Position numbers and translations under genes: made by a program. The notes beneath the pieces were generated by a model that worked only from the letters and a program-made list of their open reading frames with translations, was not told the DNA's origin and searched no databases. 64,000 nucleotides of DNA from CAUZFZ01 sp963579025. GTDB lineage: Bacteria > Planctomycetota > Planctomycetia > Planctomycetales > Planctomycetaceae. Positions 34,313 to 42,469 of the stretch are shown here, one piece after another. The stretch covers positions 12,100 to 76,099 of the forward strand of contig CAUZFZ010000033.1 in the NCBI GenBank assembly GCA_963579025.1, written 5' to 3'. Positions within the stretch are counted from its first letter, which is position 1, and every line of letters begins with the position of its first letter.

Positions 34313-35528
34313 CGTGACAGGCTGCAGTCGTGATCGCCGTGTCCTGGCCAGACGGACTGGATACGGACTATGCCTGCTGATGTGTGTCGCCAGCGCGGCC
34401 CATTCCGTCCCCGCGCAGGACGAGCCGAGCGAGACACCCTCCGTCGTGTCCGCCATCGCGAAGTCGTCTGATCTCAGCTCGGCGTTTCCGCCGAATGAGT
34501 GGGTGCGAGTCGAACGGTCCATTGATATCGGGCTCGAGTGGCTGGCATCGCAGCAAGCGGATGACGGGCGCTTTCGGTCGCTCCCCAATGCGCAACCTGC
34601 GGTGACTTCGCTGGCCGTCATGGCGTATCTGGCGCGTGGACATGTGCCCGGTCACGGCCGTTACGGTCGCAGCCTGACTCGAGCCATTCAGTTTGTGCTG
34701 GGCACGCAAAAACGACGCGGCTATTTCTCGCTGATGCGCGTCGCGCCCGGAGGTGGAGCGCACAATCCGGGGCAGACGCTCCCCTACAACCACGCCATCG
34801 CTGGGCTGATGCTGGGTGAGGTGTATGGGATGACCAACGGTGCTCAGTCGCGGCAGATCGAAGAAGCGATTGGCAAGGCGCTCGTGTTCAGTCGAAAGGT
34901 ACAGTTGCGAAAAAAGGGACATCCGGACGACATCGGCGGCTTTCGATACGCGTATCCCGAGAATCCCGCCAGCTCTGATCTGTCAGTCAGCGGTTGGGCT
35001 CTGATGTTTTATCGATCGGCTCGTAACGCTGAGTTCGAAGTGCCAAAACAGTACTTCGACGAAGGACTCGACTTCGTTGAGCGTTGCTACTGGGAGACTC
35101 CGGACAACCTGGACAAGGGCATCTTTCTCTATCGCCCTCTGGCAGCAGCGGATGGCGTTGCGAAACCGAGTCTCGCGAATACGGGCTCGGCCATGCTGAC
35201 GCTGATTCTCGGCGGGCGGCACAGAAGTGACATGGTGAAAGCAGGCACGGAGTGGTTCCGGTCACGCGATTACCCAAGTCCCGTGAAAGCCGCTAATTTC
35301 TACCTCGCGACGTATTACTGCAGTCAGGCGATGGCGCAGGTCGGGGGAGACACGTGGAATCAGGTTTATCCGCAAATCGCCACCAATCTGATCCAGGAGC
35401 AGGATGACGACGGGTCCTGGAAGCGCGCCCGCGGCGCCGAACGAAACTTCGGGCCTGTTTACGCAACATCGTTTGCCATTCTGGCGCTGACGCCGCCGTA
35501 CCAGCTTCTGCCGATCTATCAACGGTAG
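34302..35528 (+). CDS. Secreted prenyltransferase/squalene-cyclase-repeat protein
   Basis: The 408-residue product has a long basic N-region and signal peptide (to about residue 38). The rest forms an alpha/alpha toroid of squalene-cyclase or terpenoid-cyclase-like repeats: IDIGLEWLASQQADDGRF, ALGMLMLG-type AGLMLGEVYGM, LIQEQDDDGSWKRA and TSFAILALTPPYQ. I see no catalytic DxDD or DCTAE motif, so a cyclase activity is unlikely. The fold is known also in complement-like and peptidoglycan-associated proteins. It overlaps the preceding gene by 11 bases, so it is part of the MoxR cluster, where such a gene is common. Confidence 0.8.
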   Translation: MMSNVTGCSRDRRVLARRTGYGLCLLMCVASAAHSVPAQDEPSETPSVVSAIAKSSDLSSAFPPNEWVRVERSIDIGLEWLASQQADDGRFRSLPNAQPAVTSLAVMAYLARGHVPGHGRYGRSLTRAIQFVLGTQKRRGYFSLMRVAPGGGAHNPGQTLPYNHAIAGLMLGEVYGMTNGAQSRQIEEAIGKALVFSRKVQLRKKGHPDDIGGFRYAYPENPASSDLSVSGWALMFYRSARNAEFEVPKQYFDEGLDFVERCYWETPDNLDKGIFLYRPLAAADGVAKPSLANTGSAMLTLILGGRHRSDMVKAGTEWFRSRDYPSPVKAANFYLATYYCSQAMAQVGGDTWNQVYPQIATNLIQEQDDDGSWKRARGAERNFGPVYATSFAILALTPPYQLLPIYQR

Positions 35529-35633
35529 TCGAACGGCACGAGCCAGCGGAGCTTGAAGTTACACGGGGGTTCTGCGAATCATGCACCCACAGAAACTTCT
35601 TCTGTCTACGCTCTCGTTGTCCGGAGATGCTTG

Positions 35634-37289
35634 ATGCGGTATCTGACTGGTGTGCTCTGTAGTGCAGCAATGCTGGTCTATGCGCAGGCGGATTGTCACG
35701 CTGCCGCGCCGCTTCACGAACGTATTGATCAGTTCATTGCCGCCCGGGCAGACAAGCAGCCCGTTGCAGAGGCGACCGACGATTCCGAGTTTCTGCGGCG
35801 TGTCTGGCTTGATTTCGCGGGCACAATCCCGAGTTCCGAGACAGTCAAAGCCTTTGCGGCAGACACTTCTCAGGACAAGCGCAACCGGGTGATTGATGAA
35901 CTGCTGGCTGCCGATTCATGGCCCGAACGAATGACCGACCAGTTCCACATCATGCTGATGGAGCGTCGGGGCGAAGACGACGGCTGGAATGGCTGGCTGA
36001 AGCAGTCCTTCAAAGACGGCAAACCGTGGGACCAGCTCGTGCGTGAGCTGCTTGACCCGGATGGCGACGCCGAAACCACTCGCGGTGCCGCGTTCTTTAT
36101 GACTAAGCGGCTTGAGAAATACGGACAGAATCCGACTGATTACCCCGGATTAGTTCGCGACGTTGGCCGCCTGTTCTTAGGCATGGACCTGCAGTGTGCC
36201 GAGTGCCACAACCACCTGTTCATCGAAGATTACAAACAGGTCGACTTCAAGGGGCTGTTTACGGTCTATCAGAACGCGTATATCCGCCGGGACGTGAAGT
36301 TTCCGGCGATCGGCGAAAAGGCGATGACGGCGAAGCTGGAGTTTCTCTCAGTATTCGATCCGACTCAGGCGTCGACCGGACCGCGAGTTCCAGGTGGTCG
36401 TGAATTCGAAATTCCCGAACCGAAAGCGGTCGATCCAAAACAGCCAAAACCGAAGACTCCGCCACCTCGGCCCGACTGGAGTGCGTTAAAGGTCATCGCC
36501 GACGAACTGACATCGCGCGAGAATCGCCAGTTTGCTCGGAACGCCGTGAATCGCGTCTGGTTCTCATTGATGGGCCGTGGGATCGTGCATCCGTTGGACG
36601 TCCACCATTCTGCGAATCCACCATCACATCCAGAATTGCTCGACACGCTGACCGATGAGTTTGTGGCCCACGACTTTGACGTGAAGTGGTTGCAAAGGGA
36701 GATCGCACTGTCCGAGGCATATCAGCGGTCGAGTCGTCTACCCGATGCTGCGACAGCCTCTTCCCCCGAGTCGTTCCTGGTGGGAATTGAACGGCGTCTG
36801 TCGGCGGAACAGGTGATGTCGAGTCTCCTCGTAGCGACCGGACAGACGGACATGATCCCGGCTGAGGAAGCAGCGAAACCGGAAGGCGAAGCTGAACAGG
36901 TTGAGTCGCCAGATATTGCTTCGACCGAGTTACCGTCGCTGCCGGAAATTCGAACAGCGTTCCTGGCGGCTCTCGCCAATGATGCACGCGAACCAGAAGA
37001 GTCGGTGGCATCGACCGTGAAGGGTGCGTTGTTCTGGCGGAATTCTGACGTCGTGCAGCGACTCGTTCACCGCCGGCCCGGCAACGTGCTCGATCGACTG
37101 GCTGCGACCGACGATGTGGCTGTCCTTGTGGACGAACTGTTCCTGACAATCCTGTCGCGGCATCCGAGTCAGGATGAGCAGGCGACCTTTGCGGCATTCA
37201 TTGCCAGCCGCTCCGACGAAAAAGACGTGGTGACGCGAGACGCCATGTGGGCACTGCTCACGTCGGTGGAGTTCTACGTGAACCACTGA
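35634..37289 (+). CDS. Secreted DUF1549/DUF1553 protein, short form
   Basis: The 551-residue form lacks any PSCyt1 or other N-terminal domain. A signal peptide (MRYLTGVLCSAAMLVYAQADCHA) leads straight into DUF1549 (FLRRVWLDFAGTIPSSETV) with a CAECHNHLFIED haem-type motif. DUF1553 follows (ARNAVNRVWFSLMGRGIVHP) and runs to the usual end (DAMWALLTSVEFYVNH). I chose ATG 35634 because GGAG lies upstream; the frame from 35553 adds 27 residues before the leader. It is the last gene of the ECF-MoxR run and is followed by a dispersed repeat. No DUF1501 gene follows. Confidence 0.88.
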   Translation: MRYLTGVLCSAAMLVYAQADCHAAAPLHERIDQFIAARADKQPVAEATDDSEFLRRVWLDFAGTIPSSETVKAFAADTSQDKRNRVIDELLAADSWPERMTDQFHIMLMERRGEDDGWNGWLKQSFKDGKPWDQLVRELLDPDGDAETTRGAAFFMTKRLEKYGQNPTDYPGLVRDVGRLFLGMDLQCAECHNHLFIEDYKQVDFKGLFTVYQNAYIRRDVKFPAIGEKAMTAKLEFLSVFDPTQASTGPRVPGGREFEIPEPKAVDPKQPKPKTPPPRPDWSALKVIADELTSRENRQFARNAVNRVWFSLMGRGIVHPLDVHHSANPPSHPELLDTLTDEFVAHDFDVKWLQREIALSEAYQRSSRLPDAATASSPESFLVGIERRLSAEQVMSSLLVATGQTDMIPAEEAAKPEGEAEQVESPDIASTELPSLPEIRTAFLAALANDAREPEESVASTVKGALFWRNSDVVQRLVHRRPGNVLDRLAATDDVAVLVDELFLTILSRHPSQDEQATFAAFIASRSDEKDVVTRDAMWALLTSVEFYVNH

Positions 37290-37293
37290 TGTG

Positions 37294-37414
37294 GTTCGTA
37301 GTAACCCGATTTATCGGGTTCTTGCAACGGCGAGCGATCGAAGTTGGGTGGCGTCGCAGCGTCGGGAGCCGAACCGCATAAATGCGGTTACTACGAACGG
37401 CGGTTACTACGAAC
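37294..37414. repeat. Repeat element with small palindromic ends
   Basis: The left end GTTCGTAGTAACC continues into a palindrome (AACCCGATTTATCGGGTT, 37303-37320). The right end is the inverted copy (AACCGCATAAATGCGGTT then ACTACGAAC, 37372-37398), followed by a second partial end (CGGTTACTACGAAC). It lies between the convergent DUF1553 and glmS genes. The right half recurs at 45780-45805 with the same polarity, and the flanking bases are also similar. Confidence 0.65.
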
Positions 37415-37433
37415 GGCGGCTGCTGCCAACTCG

Positions 37434-39296
37434 CTACTCGACGGTCACACTTTTGGCGAGGTTCCGAGGGCGGTCGACGTTGCAGCCACGCAGTAGAGCG
37501 ACGTGGTAGGACAGAAGCTGCAGCGGGATCGATGTCACCAGCGGCTGCAGGTATTCTTCGACGTCGGGAACGTAGATCACGTCGTCAGCCAGCTCACTGA
37601 TGCGTCTGTCGCCCTCGCAGGCGATGGCGATGATCGGGCCGCGACGAGCTTTGATCTCTTCCAGATTGCTCATCACCTTCGGGTAGATCCCGCCGCGTGG
37701 CACTATGAAAACACTGGGTGTGCGTTCTTCGATCAGCGCTATTGGACCGTGCTTCATTTCTGCAGCCGGGTACCCCTCGGCATGAACATAGCTGATCTCT
37801 TTCAACTTCAGGGCGCCTTCCAACGCGACCGGGAAGTTGTAGAGTCGGCCGAGGTACAGGTAGTTGTCACAGTTGAAGTATTTGGCGGCGACCTCCTGGA
37901 CGGCATCGTGACACTGCAGCGTCCGCTCGATCGTTGCGGGCATTTCACGGAGCTGCTCGATGATTCGTTTGCCGGCGCGATAAGACAGGTGCCGCATGCG
38001 GCCCAGATGCAGCGCGAGCAGCGTCAGCGCGGTAACCTGTGAAGTAAAGGCCTTGGTAGAAGCGACTCCGATTTCCGGTCCGGCGTGCAGAAAGATGCCG
38101 CCATCGGCCTCGCGAGCGATCGTCGATCCGACAACATTGCAGATCGCCAGTGATCGGTGTCCCTTACGCTGGCACTCACGCATGGCTGCCAATGTGTCGG
38201 CCGTTTCGCCACTTTGCGTGATGGCGAAGACCATCGTGTTTTCGGTCATGGGCGGGTTGCGGTATCGTAACTCGCTGGCGTACTCGACTTCCGTGGGAAT
38301 CCGGCAGAACTCCTCGAGCAAGTACTCGCCCACAAGTCCGGCATGCCAGCTTGTTCCGCAGGCAGTCAGGACAACTCGATCGACTCCGCGGAGTTGCTTC
38401 GGGTCGAAGTCCAGACCTCCAAAGCGAGCCGTCGCCGATTCGTCGTCGATGCGACCTCGCAGGCAGTTCTCGACCGATTCCGGCTGCTCAAAAATCTCTT
38501 TCAGCATGTAGTGTTCGTAGTCGCCCAGTTCGATGTCATTCGTTCGCTGATCGATCGTGTGAATCGAGGGTGTACGGCGTCCGGATTCCTGATGATGCAG
38601 TTCCATTCCGTCCGGTCGCAGCACTGCAATCTCATGATCGTCCAGGTACACCACTTCATCGGTGTAGCCAAGCAGCGGGCTCGCATCACTGGCAAGGAAA
38701 TACTCATCCTCACCGATGCCAATGACCAGTGGGCTGCCGAAGCGGGCGACGATGATCGTGTTTGGCATGTCGCGAAACATCGCGGCGAGGCCGTAGGTTC
38801 CTTTGAATCGCTGAGCCGACTGGCGCACGGCCTCAAGATAGGTCTCGTGGGACTCGGGGTCGGCTCCCATTTTTATCTGCTCTGTCAGGTCATGACAGAT
38901 CATATGGGCGATGATTTCACTGTCGGTTGATGTGCGAAACACGAATCCCAGAGTCTGCAATTCCTCGCGCAGCTTGGCGTAGTTTTCGACGACACCGTTG
39001 TGGACGATGACCACTTCGCCGTTGCCGCCGACGTGGGGATGCGAATTGAGGTCGGTCGTCTCGCCGTGTGTGGCCCAGCGTGTGTGGCCAATTCCCGCCT
39101 GGCCGTCGATCGGGTTCGCGGCGATCAGCTTGACAAGTTCCTCGACACGTCCGACTCGCTTACGGATGCCGATTTCGTCGCCGTTCTGCACGGCGATGCC
39201 CGCACTGTCGTAGCCGCGATATTCGAGACGGCGGAGACCTTCGAGCAGGTATTCGGGAGCCGAGCGAAAACCAACGTAGCCGACGATTCCACACAT
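37434..39296 (-). CDS. glmS: Glutamine-fructose-6-phosphate aminotransferase (isomerizing)
   Basis: GlmS makes glucosamine-6-phosphate, the first step to UDP-GlcNAc. The 620-residue protein begins MCGIVGYVG, so after Met removal Cys1 is the glutaminase nucleophile. The Ntn glutaminase domain (to about 240) is followed by two SIS domains with the TACGTSWHAG and TQSGETADT motifs, and the C-terminal RPRNLAKSVTVE. I set the start at 39296, ten bases after GGAG; the frame extends 28 codons upstream, but that part cannot be real because Cys must follow the start. I saw no glmS ribozyme-like segment upstream. Confidence 0.97.
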   Translation of the reverse strand: MCGIVGYVGFRSAPEYLLEGLRRLEYRGYDSAGIAVQNGDEIGIRKRVGRVEELVKLIAANPIDGQAGIGHTRWATHGETTDLNSHPHVGGNGEVVIVHNGVVENYAKLREELQTLGFVFRTSTDSEIIAHMICHDLTEQIKMGADPESHETYLEAVRQSAQRFKGTYGLAAMFRDMPNTIIVARFGSPLVIGIGEDEYFLASDASPLLGYTDEVVYLDDHEIAVLRPDGMELHHQESGRRTPSIHTIDQRTNDIELGDYEHYMLKEIFEQPESVENCLRGRIDDESATARFGGLDFDPKQLRGVDRVVLTACGTSWHAGLVGEYLLEEFCRIPTEVEYASELRYRNPPMTENTMVFAITQSGETADTLAAMRECQRKGHRSLAICNVVGSTIAREADGGIFLHAGPEIGVASTKAFTSQVTALTLLALHLGRMRHLSYRAGKRIIEQLREMPATIERTLQCHDAVQEVAAKYFNCDNYLYLGRLYNFPVALEGALKLKEISYVHAEGYPAAEMKHGPIALIEERTPSVFIVPRGGIYPKVMSNLEEIKARRGPIIAIACEGDRRISELADDVIYVPDVEEYLQPLVTSIPLQLLSYHVALLRGCNVDRPRNLAKSVTVE

Positions 39297-39706
39297 GGGC
39301 GGACTCCATCGTTCAGTGAGGCAACAGGAAACGAAGTGGTCCGGTCGCCCTGGGACAGGCCGTATTGGCGCAATCACCACCTGCGGGGTTAGCCACGGTA
39401 AGTGCGATAATTCGGGGATGAGGAAGTGCGGCGGATGACTCGGGAAGTGCGACGCGAGAGCTGGAATTGCTCGTAGGATGGGGCGGGGAACCTATCCCGC
39501 GCAGGGAAACCCCGTCAACATGAATCGGTTAGGCAGAGTGTGTGGCTTCAGCCAGTTGTCCGGATCCATTGTTGGAATTCGAATTCAAGTTCGACTGACG
39601 CTCGAATGCTTGCCGGGGTTGTGTTCGAATCAATCCGTATACGTTCTCGACAGGAATCCTGTTTCGTCGCAGATGAGATGGCCTGTCAAACAGGAAAGAT
39701 CACAGC
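39297..39706. other. Intergenic region between divergent glmS and surE
   Basis: These 410 bases hold no gene I can support. AAGTGCG is present three times within about 60 bases near 39400-39455. A CGGGG/CCCCG stem with an inner TCCC/GGGA stem occurs near 39487-39514. The promoters of both genes should lie here. No repeat family found elsewhere in the window is present. Confidence 0.45.
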
Positions 39707-40411
39707 ATGAAGTTTCTGATCACGAATGACGACGGCATCGACGCCCCGGGAATAGCGGCTCTTGCCAGGCTGGCAGCGGAGTTCGGTGAAGTGGTCGTCG
39801 TGGCTCCGGACCGTGCCCATTCCGGGTGCGGGCACCGAGTGACGTCGGACGATCCGATCCATGTTGAAGAGCGATCACCGGGTCATTGGTCGATCGGCGG
39901 CACTCCGGCAGATTGTGTGCGTGTCGGGCTGTGGAGCATCGCTCCCGATGCCGACTGGATCCTGTCCGGCATCAACCTTGGCGCCAATCTGGGTGTTGAT
40001 GTGTTTATGTCGGGAACGGTTGCGGCCGTTCGCGAGGGGGTGCTACTGGGACGTCGAGGCATCGCATTCTCTCATTACCGTCGGCACAGTGGTCGCTTCG
40101 ACTGGGATCGGGCGGCGGGGTTTGCGCGAGACGTGTTGGGGCGACTGCTCAGTTGCACGGCGACACCACAGTACTTCTGGAATGTCAACTTCCCGGATCT
40201 GGAAGACAATCACGCGACACCGGAGCTCATTGAATGCCCATTGGCCACCGCCCCGCTTCTGCTGGAGTACACGAAACACGAGTCTGGATGGAAGTACTGC
40301 GGCGATTACAACGCTCGTCCCCGATCCCCCGGTGATGACGTGGATGTGTGTTTTTCCGGCAATGTGTCGATGACCCGGCTGACAGCGTGGGGTCCATCGT
40401 CGCCGACCTGA
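39707..40411 (+). CDS. surE: 5'/3'-nucleotidase SurE
   Basis: SurE removes phosphate from nucleoside monophosphates and is linked to stationary-phase survival. The metal-binding N-terminus FLITNDDGIDAPGI with its DD pair is present, together with VAPDRAHSGCGHRVT and SGINLGANLGVDVFMSGTVAA, the active-site Asn and Ser region. The 234-residue length fits. AGGAAAG lies upstream of the ATG. The gene is separated from the next by 200 bases. Confidence 0.93.
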   Translation: MKFLITNDDGIDAPGIAALARLAAEFGEVVVVAPDRAHSGCGHRVTSDDPIHVEERSPGHWSIGGTPADCVRVGLWSIAPDADWILSGINLGANLGVDVFMSGTVAAVREGVLLGRRGIAFSHYRRHSGRFDWDRAAGFARDVLGRLLSCTATPQYFWNVNFPDLEDNHATPELIECPLATAPLLLEYTKHESGWKYCGDYNARPRSPGDDVDVCFSGNVSMTRLTAWGPSSPT

Positions 40412-40611
40412 TGCGGCTCACGTGACAATGAACCTGCACGTGACTCCGGCTGCTACGGTCAGGAGACCGGCATTGGATCGGACTGGTGAAATCCACGGCC
40501 AGAATGCGGTCGCACGAATGGTGGCGTGTCCGGCGGCGTAAGCTTCCACACGGCTCATGATTTGACTCTGTTCGCCGCTTTAATGTCTCAAGTCTCTCAA
40601 GGAATTCCGGT

Positions 40612-41616
40612 ATGTCGAAGCCGATTCGGTTCACGGAAAGCCGACTCCACGACACACGGCTGACCGCCGGTCAGGTGCCGGTCGTTACGACCGGTACGCT
40701 GCTGATGGACGTCACGGACGTGTTTCTTGAACACGAGTGTCGCCACCTGCTGGTACAGGACAACGATGGAACTCTGGTTGGAATCGTCTCCGTCGACGAC
40801 TTGAATCAGGCGATGCGGGGCGCCGAGGATGACACTGCCGCACATTGGCATCACCGGACGGTCGAGTCCCTGCTTTCGGTCACACTCGAAGCTGAAGCGG
40901 CTGAATCGGACTCGCCAACCCGGTCAACAAACCAGCCGGTTGAGGAATCCCTGACGCAGTGCATCTCCGTGCGAGAGGGCGACGACCTGCTGGCGCTCAT
41001 GACCAGCCAGGATGTCCTGTTGAGCTGGACACGGCTGGAGCCCGCTCTGGCCCGCGCGGCTACCGACGCCCTCACGCGACTCCCGAATCGGGCTCATTTC
41101 GAACGCCGGTTCAAAGAGGAATGGGAACGGGCGACGCGGCTGAATCTCACGCTGGGACTGTTAATTATTGATATCGATGACTTCAAGGACATCAACGACC
41201 GCTTTGGCCACCTGCGTGGTGATCTGGTACTGGCATCGGTCTCGCAGTGCTGTCAGCGGTGCCTGCGGTCATACGATCTTGTCGCCCGATTTGCAGGCGA
41301 CGAGTTTATCGCTGTCACGTGCGGCTGCAGCCCCACGGATCTCGATCTTCCAATCCGACGTCTGCAAACCGCGATCCGAACACTTGAGCTGAGCTTCAAC
41401 GACGAGCGTGTGCCCACGTCGTTGTCGATCGGAGCCGCTGTCGTCCGCTCGGGACTGGATGGTCTTCAACCGAATGATCTGCTGGATGCCGCCGACGCGT
41501 GTGTTTACGAAGCCAAACACCGCGGCCGGGATCGAGCTTATCGGGTCGAATTATTCGGCAACGGCACCACCAGCCCCGCTGTCCGCGTAGACGTGGACCC
41601 TGCGTCGATCGTGTGA
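40612..41616 (+). CDS. CBS-GGDEF diguanylate cyclase
   Basis: The 334-residue protein has a CBS pair at the N-terminus (RHLLVQDNDGTLVGIVSVDDL at about 44-64, and a weaker second copy near 110-135), then a GGDEF domain from about 150. The catalytic motif is AGDEF at 228-232, which is compatible with activity. The inhibitory I-site RSYD (219-222) stands five residues before it, as required for c-di-GMP feedback. There is no transmembrane segment, so the CBS pair probably senses a nucleotide in the cytoplasm. AAGGA lies eight bases before the ATG. No c-di-GMP effector gene is adjacent. Confidence 0.88.
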   Translation: MSKPIRFTESRLHDTRLTAGQVPVVTTGTLLMDVTDVFLEHECRHLLVQDNDGTLVGIVSVDDLNQAMRGAEDDTAAHWHHRTVESLLSVTLEAEAAESDSPTRSTNQPVEESLTQCISVREGDDLLALMTSQDVLLSWTRLEPALARAATDALTRLPNRAHFERRFKEEWERATRLNLTLGLLIIDIDDFKDINDRFGHLRGDLVLASVSQCCQRCLRSYDLVARFAGDEFIAVTCGCSPTDLDLPIRRLQTAIRTLELSFNDERVPTSLSIGAAVVRSGLDGLQPNDLLDAADACVYEAKHRGRDRAYRVELFGNGTTSPAVRVDVDPASIV

Positions 41617-41821
41617 CGCGCAAAGTCGCGAACGTGGCGGACGCAGTTGCCGGAAGCCATGCAGGCCGTCGATCCGGAATCCGTCACGCTGGCATTTCGC
41701 GATCACATCATCGCGATCGCCCGTGAAGTCCTGCCCGGGAAGGGCGGAGTCTGTAGCGAGGGCTTTGCCGGACGAATGCTTAGCGACCAAGGCAGGCAGG
41801 CAACCGCAGGCAAGCAGCGGT

Positions 41822-42418
41822 TCATACGTCTTTCGGAGGGACCTTAAAGACCTGCGTCTCGCAGGGATCAGACACGAACATAATCGTGTCGCTAAGCCCA
41901 GCTCCCGAAATTGGCTTGTCCGCAGACGCGTCGTCCCGAACGGTCTTCATGGGGAAGAACTGCCGCAGACGGGACATGAGATTCTGCCGCAGCCACGTTT
42001 CGGTGGTTGCGATGTCGACGAACTCGTCAGGTTTGACCAGATAGTCATTGGCTCCCATCGCCAGGCAGTCAACGATGGCCACGGCACCGTTTTGGCACAT
42101 CGCGCTGAAGACGACGACCGGCAAGTCAGGCCAGTTGACGCGAATCTGCTTGAGTGTGTCGAACCCATCCAGAACCGGCATCTCCAATTCCAGCGTCACG
42201 ACATCTGGATTCAACCGCTCGATCTTTTCGAGTGCGGCGGCGCCATCCTGTGCCGTCGCTGCGAGCGAGAATCCAGGTGTCTCTCGAATGACTTTCCCCA
42301 GCAACTGTCGGAATGCTGCGGAAGGATCGACCGTCAGGACTCGGATGCTGTCGCTGACCTCGCGAACTGGTCCTGGCTCTGTGCCTTTGCGCGGTTGCTC
42401 ATTCGGATGATCCGCCAT
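41822..42418 (-). CDS. CheB-type receiver protein with Glu at the phospho-acceptor site
   Basis: The 198-residue protein has a single receiver domain close to the N-terminal half of CheB, with no methylesterase domain. The phospho-acceptor motif TLDVEMP is TLELEMP here (E77). The usual acidic pair before it is DP (D31, P32). The Ser105 and Lys129 switch residues remain. A Glu at this position often mimics the phosphorylated state, so the protein may be constitutively active or signal-independent. I set the start at ATG 42418 because AGGAG lies upstream. The C-terminal 65 residues match nothing I recognise. Confidence 0.8.
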   Translation of the reverse strand: MADHPNEQPRKGTEPGPVREVSDSIRVLTVDPSAAFRQLLGKVIRETPGFSLAATAQDGAAALEKIERLNPDVVTLELEMPVLDGFDTLKQIRVNWPDLPVVVFSAMCQNGAVAIVDCLAMGANDYLVKPDEFVDIATTETWLRQNLMSRLRQFFPMKTVRDDASADKPISGAGLSDTIMFVSDPCETQVFKVPPKDV

Positions 42419-42469
42419 CGATTTCGCTCCTGAGGACGCGCCCGCACAGTTTTCGAATCTGCACCACAA

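Noticed and set aside
32798..34621. 607-codon minus-strand ORF
   Set aside because: It lies opposite the coiled-coil region of the 1553-residue protein, and the coiled-coil frame shows the expected composition and spacing.
39297..39420. Possible glmS riboswitch-ribozyme upstream of glmS
   Set aside because: I saw no segment resembling the conserved ribozyme core; planctomycete glmS genes are not known to me to carry it.
41647..41847. 66-codon ORF between the diguanylate cyclase and the receiver gene
   Set aside because: Its start is TTG, it overlaps the 3' end of the receiver gene on the other strand, and no ribosome binding site is clear; the first 30 residues look protein-like but this is not enough.
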